This document shows positions 6,282 through 7,402 of a stretch of DNA of 7,402 nt, piece after piece (position 1 is the first letter of the stretch; the number at the start of each line of letters is the position of its first letter). The position numbers were made by a program, and so were the translations under genes. The notes below the pieces were generated by a model. That model had not been told where the DNA came from. It did no database searches and worked only from the letters and a program-made list of their open reading frames with translations. Source of the stretch: JANNRW01 sp031401815 (GTDB taxonomy: Bacteria; Desulfobacterota; Desulfuromonadia; Geobacterales; DSM-12255); assembly GCA_031401815.1 (NCBI GenBank), contig JANNRW010000223.1, forward strand, positions 1 through 7,402, given 5' to 3'.

Positions 6282-6320
6282 TTCAGTTCCAGTAGTGTTC
6301 GGTTAGGTCTTTGCATTTAG

Positions 6321-6360
6321 CCTCCCCTCCCCTGGCGGGAGGGGATTGAGGGGTGGGGGA
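6321..6360 (-). repeat. GC-rich intergenic hairpin repeat, copy 2 (inverted)
   Basis: On the - strand this reads C-rich lead, then CCCCTCCC, loop GCCAG and GGGAGGGG, matching the layout of copies 1 and 3. The stem pairs 6324-6331 with 6337-6344, eight perfect base pairs. It sits 40 nt upstream of the esterase start and has no T-run after it on the - strand, so it is unlikely to be a strong terminator. Confidence 0.7.
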
Positions 6361-6497
6361 AGTCACTGTAAGCACTGAAGCCTAATAACCTCAAACACTT
6401 CCTCAATTTTTTCGATTACTTCGGTGTTCCAATGCATTGTTATTTCTCAATTGAACGGCATATTTTTAATGGGAATGACACAGTTTCATGCCAGCTT

Positions 6498-6541
6498 CCC
6501 CCACCCCCTAACCCCCTCCCGCAAGGGGCGGGGGGACTTTT
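6498..6541 (+). repeat. GC-rich intergenic hairpin repeat, copy 3
   Basis: CCCCCACCCCCTAA is followed by CCCCCTCCC (6512-6520), the loop GCAA and a G-rich arm (6525-6533), then ACTTTTA. The loop GCAA is a GNRA-type tetraloop, which stabilises RNA hairpins. The stem has one C-C mismatch (6516/6529) and one T-G pair, so it is less perfect than copies 1 and 2. It lies 61 nt beyond the cardiolipin synthase stop, in the same orientation as copy 1 and opposite to copy 2. Confidence 0.7.
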
Positions 6542-6602
6542 AAGGCAACTACAAAAACCAACCTGACACTGTTGATACAGTCCCATAAAATTCGCTTCTC
6601 TC

Positions 6603-7402
6603 CTACAAAAACCAGTTAAGAGGAGCAATAGCCTTTTCAACAAATCTTACCAGGAAGCCGCGACGCTCGTGCTCTTCAAGGGTTATGCGCCGTGCATCAG
6701 CAAGGTCATCTCTGAACATCTCCTCAACCTGAGCACCAAATTCATGACTTACAACAATAACATTGACTTCATAGTTGCGGTGAAAGCTGCGATGATCGAG
6801 ATTTGCAGAGCCCATCACTGCCCAGGTACCATCAATCAGCATGACTTTTGCGTGGAGAATTGTTCCTCTCTGCTCAAAAACCTCTATCCCCCCCTTGATC
6901 AGGGTTGCATATGAGCTCCTGTTGATAAGCCCGACAAGGGGGACATCGCTCTCTCCGGGGAGGATAAGCTGTACATGAACCCCGCGCCTGACAGCACGGA
7001 GCAGAGCCCTTATGAAACGAGGGCCCGGAACAAAATATGGGGTCTGGATTTTTATGTTTTCGGTTGCAGCAGCAATGCCGATCCTGAAGGCCGCCCTGAT
7101 ACGCGAACGGTTATGATGAGGGCCGCCGTTTACTATGGCAACTTCGTCTATTCCGGTCGGCTCCATGAGCTCGGGATCTATACTGCAAAGGGGAATGGTC
7201 GAGCTCTCTTCAAGCCAGTTGTCAAAGAAGAGCTGTTGCAGCTCCATGACTGAAGCTCCTTCAAGGCGAATACCGACATCTCTCCAGTAAGAGCCTTCGG
7301 GATAACTGCCCGTGTACTCTTCTCCTATGTTCACCCCTCCGGTAAAAGCAACCCTGCTGTCTATCACTGCAATTTTCCGGTGATCCCGCTTGTCAAACCA
7401 GG
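6603..7402 (-). CDS. Cardiolipin synthase / phospholipase D-like protein (5' end outside window)
   Basis: Members of this family join two phosphatidylglycerols (or a related pair) into cardiolipin at the inner membrane, with two HKD motifs forming the active site. Only the C-terminal 265 complete residues are visible; the frame stays open to the right edge, so the gene starts beyond it, and the GTG at 7365-7367 is an internal valine codon. Numbering from the first complete codon, HKD motif 1 is H7-R-K9-x4-D14 (DHRKIAVID), followed by FTGGVNIGEEY. HKD motif 2 is H183-A-K185-x4-D190 (LHAKVMLID), followed by GSANLDHRSF. Between them are the family blocks QTPYFVPGPRF and RRGVHVQLILPGESD. Both catalytic motifs are intact. 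Missing from view are the N-terminal half and any membrane segments, so Cls cannot be separated from other PLD-type transferases with certainty. The stop is TAG at 6603-6605. Confidence 0.9.
   Translation of the reverse strand, partial: WFDKRDHRKIAVIDSRVAFTGGVNIGEEYTGSYPEGSYWRDVGIRLEGASVMELQQLFFDNWLEESSTIPLCSIDPELMEPTGIDEVAIVNGGPHHNRSRIRAAFRIGIAAATENIKIQTPYFVPGPRFIRALLRAVRRGVHVQLILPGESDVPLVGLINRSSYATLIKGGIEVFEQRGTILHAKVMLIDGTWAVMGSANLDHRSFHRNYEVNVIVVSHEFGAQVEEMFRDDLADARRITLEEHERRGFLVRFVEKAIAPLNWFL

Larger units (their letters stand above)
6282..6602. other. 321-nt intergenic region between esterase and cardiolipin synthase
   Basis: No convincing gene is present. The region contains two GC-rich hairpin repeats in opposite orientation (6321-6360 and 6498-6541) around a 137-nt AT-richer segment. 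A promoter for the esterase gene should lie here if it is not read through from the cardiolipin synthase gene, but I found no clear -35/-10 pair. A 24-codon open frame (6363-6437, - strand) is discussed among the rejected items. Confidence 0.6.

Noticed and set aside
6363..6437. 24-codon open frame on the - strand (MHWNTEVIEKIEEVFEVI...) between the two hairpin repeats
   Set aside because: The peptide has a helix-like acidic pattern but is very short, has a weak ribosome binding site (GAG 8 nt upstream) and ends next to repeat copy 2. It may be a remnant; no support for a real gene.
6472..6495. Sigma-54-like TGGCATG on the - strand between the hairpin repeats, upstream of the esterase
   Set aside because: The -24 half looks fair but the -12 half reads TG where GC is needed, and it lies nearly 200 nt from the esterase start.
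6440..6643. 67-codon open frame on the - strand overlapping the end of the cardiolipin synthase gene
   Set aside because: It overlaps a well-supported gene in another frame, and its middle (a Gly/Pro-rich stretch) is simply the translated hairpin repeat copy 3.

Overview
The window looks like a stretch of chromosome from a delta-proteobacterium of the Geobacteraceae/Desulfuromonadales type. That is an inference from the style of the proteins, the moderate GC content and short GC-rich hairpin repeats between genes of a kind I recall from Geobacter-like and other proteobacterial genomes. No rRNA, tRNA, CRISPR array or recognisable transposase was seen.

Layout. At the left edge is a C-rich/G-rich hairpin followed by six T's, which reads as a terminator for a gene outside the window. 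ligA (NAD-dependent DNA ligase, 676 aa) follows on the + strand and is complete. Every other gene is on the - strand. ligA is convergent with a class III adenylate cyclase, and the 189-nt gap between them holds a long inverted repeat with 18-nt arms. Reading the - strand in transcription order from the right edge: the C-terminal part of a cardiolipin synthase / phospholipase D-like protein (5' end outside the window); a 321-nt gap with two more GC-rich hairpin repeats in opposite orientation; an SGNH/GDSL lipoprotein esterase; a small cupin protein; a 153-nt regulatory gap with a 19-nt near-palindrome; a two-gene toxin-antitoxin-like pair (97-aa putative antitoxin, then a 127-aa TumE/DUF6516-like protein); a radical SAM protein with an unusual CX4CX2C cluster motif; and a six-TM membrane adenylate cyclase.

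How the genes fit together. The last four genes are packed tightly: an 11-nt overlap, a 16-nt gap, and a 1-nt TAGTG overlap. They very probably form one translationally coupled transcript, with a candidate operator at its head. The TA-like genes are markedly lower in GC (about 40% by hand count over 4621-4860) than the sampled parts of the neighbours, which suggests a separate origin. The esterase and cupin form a second small operon (12-nt gap). I see no established pathway joining the TA pair, the radical SAM enzyme and the cyclase. That association is the most interesting thing here, but it remains a hypothesis. It could simply be a TA module inserted upstream of an older radical SAM-cyclase pair.
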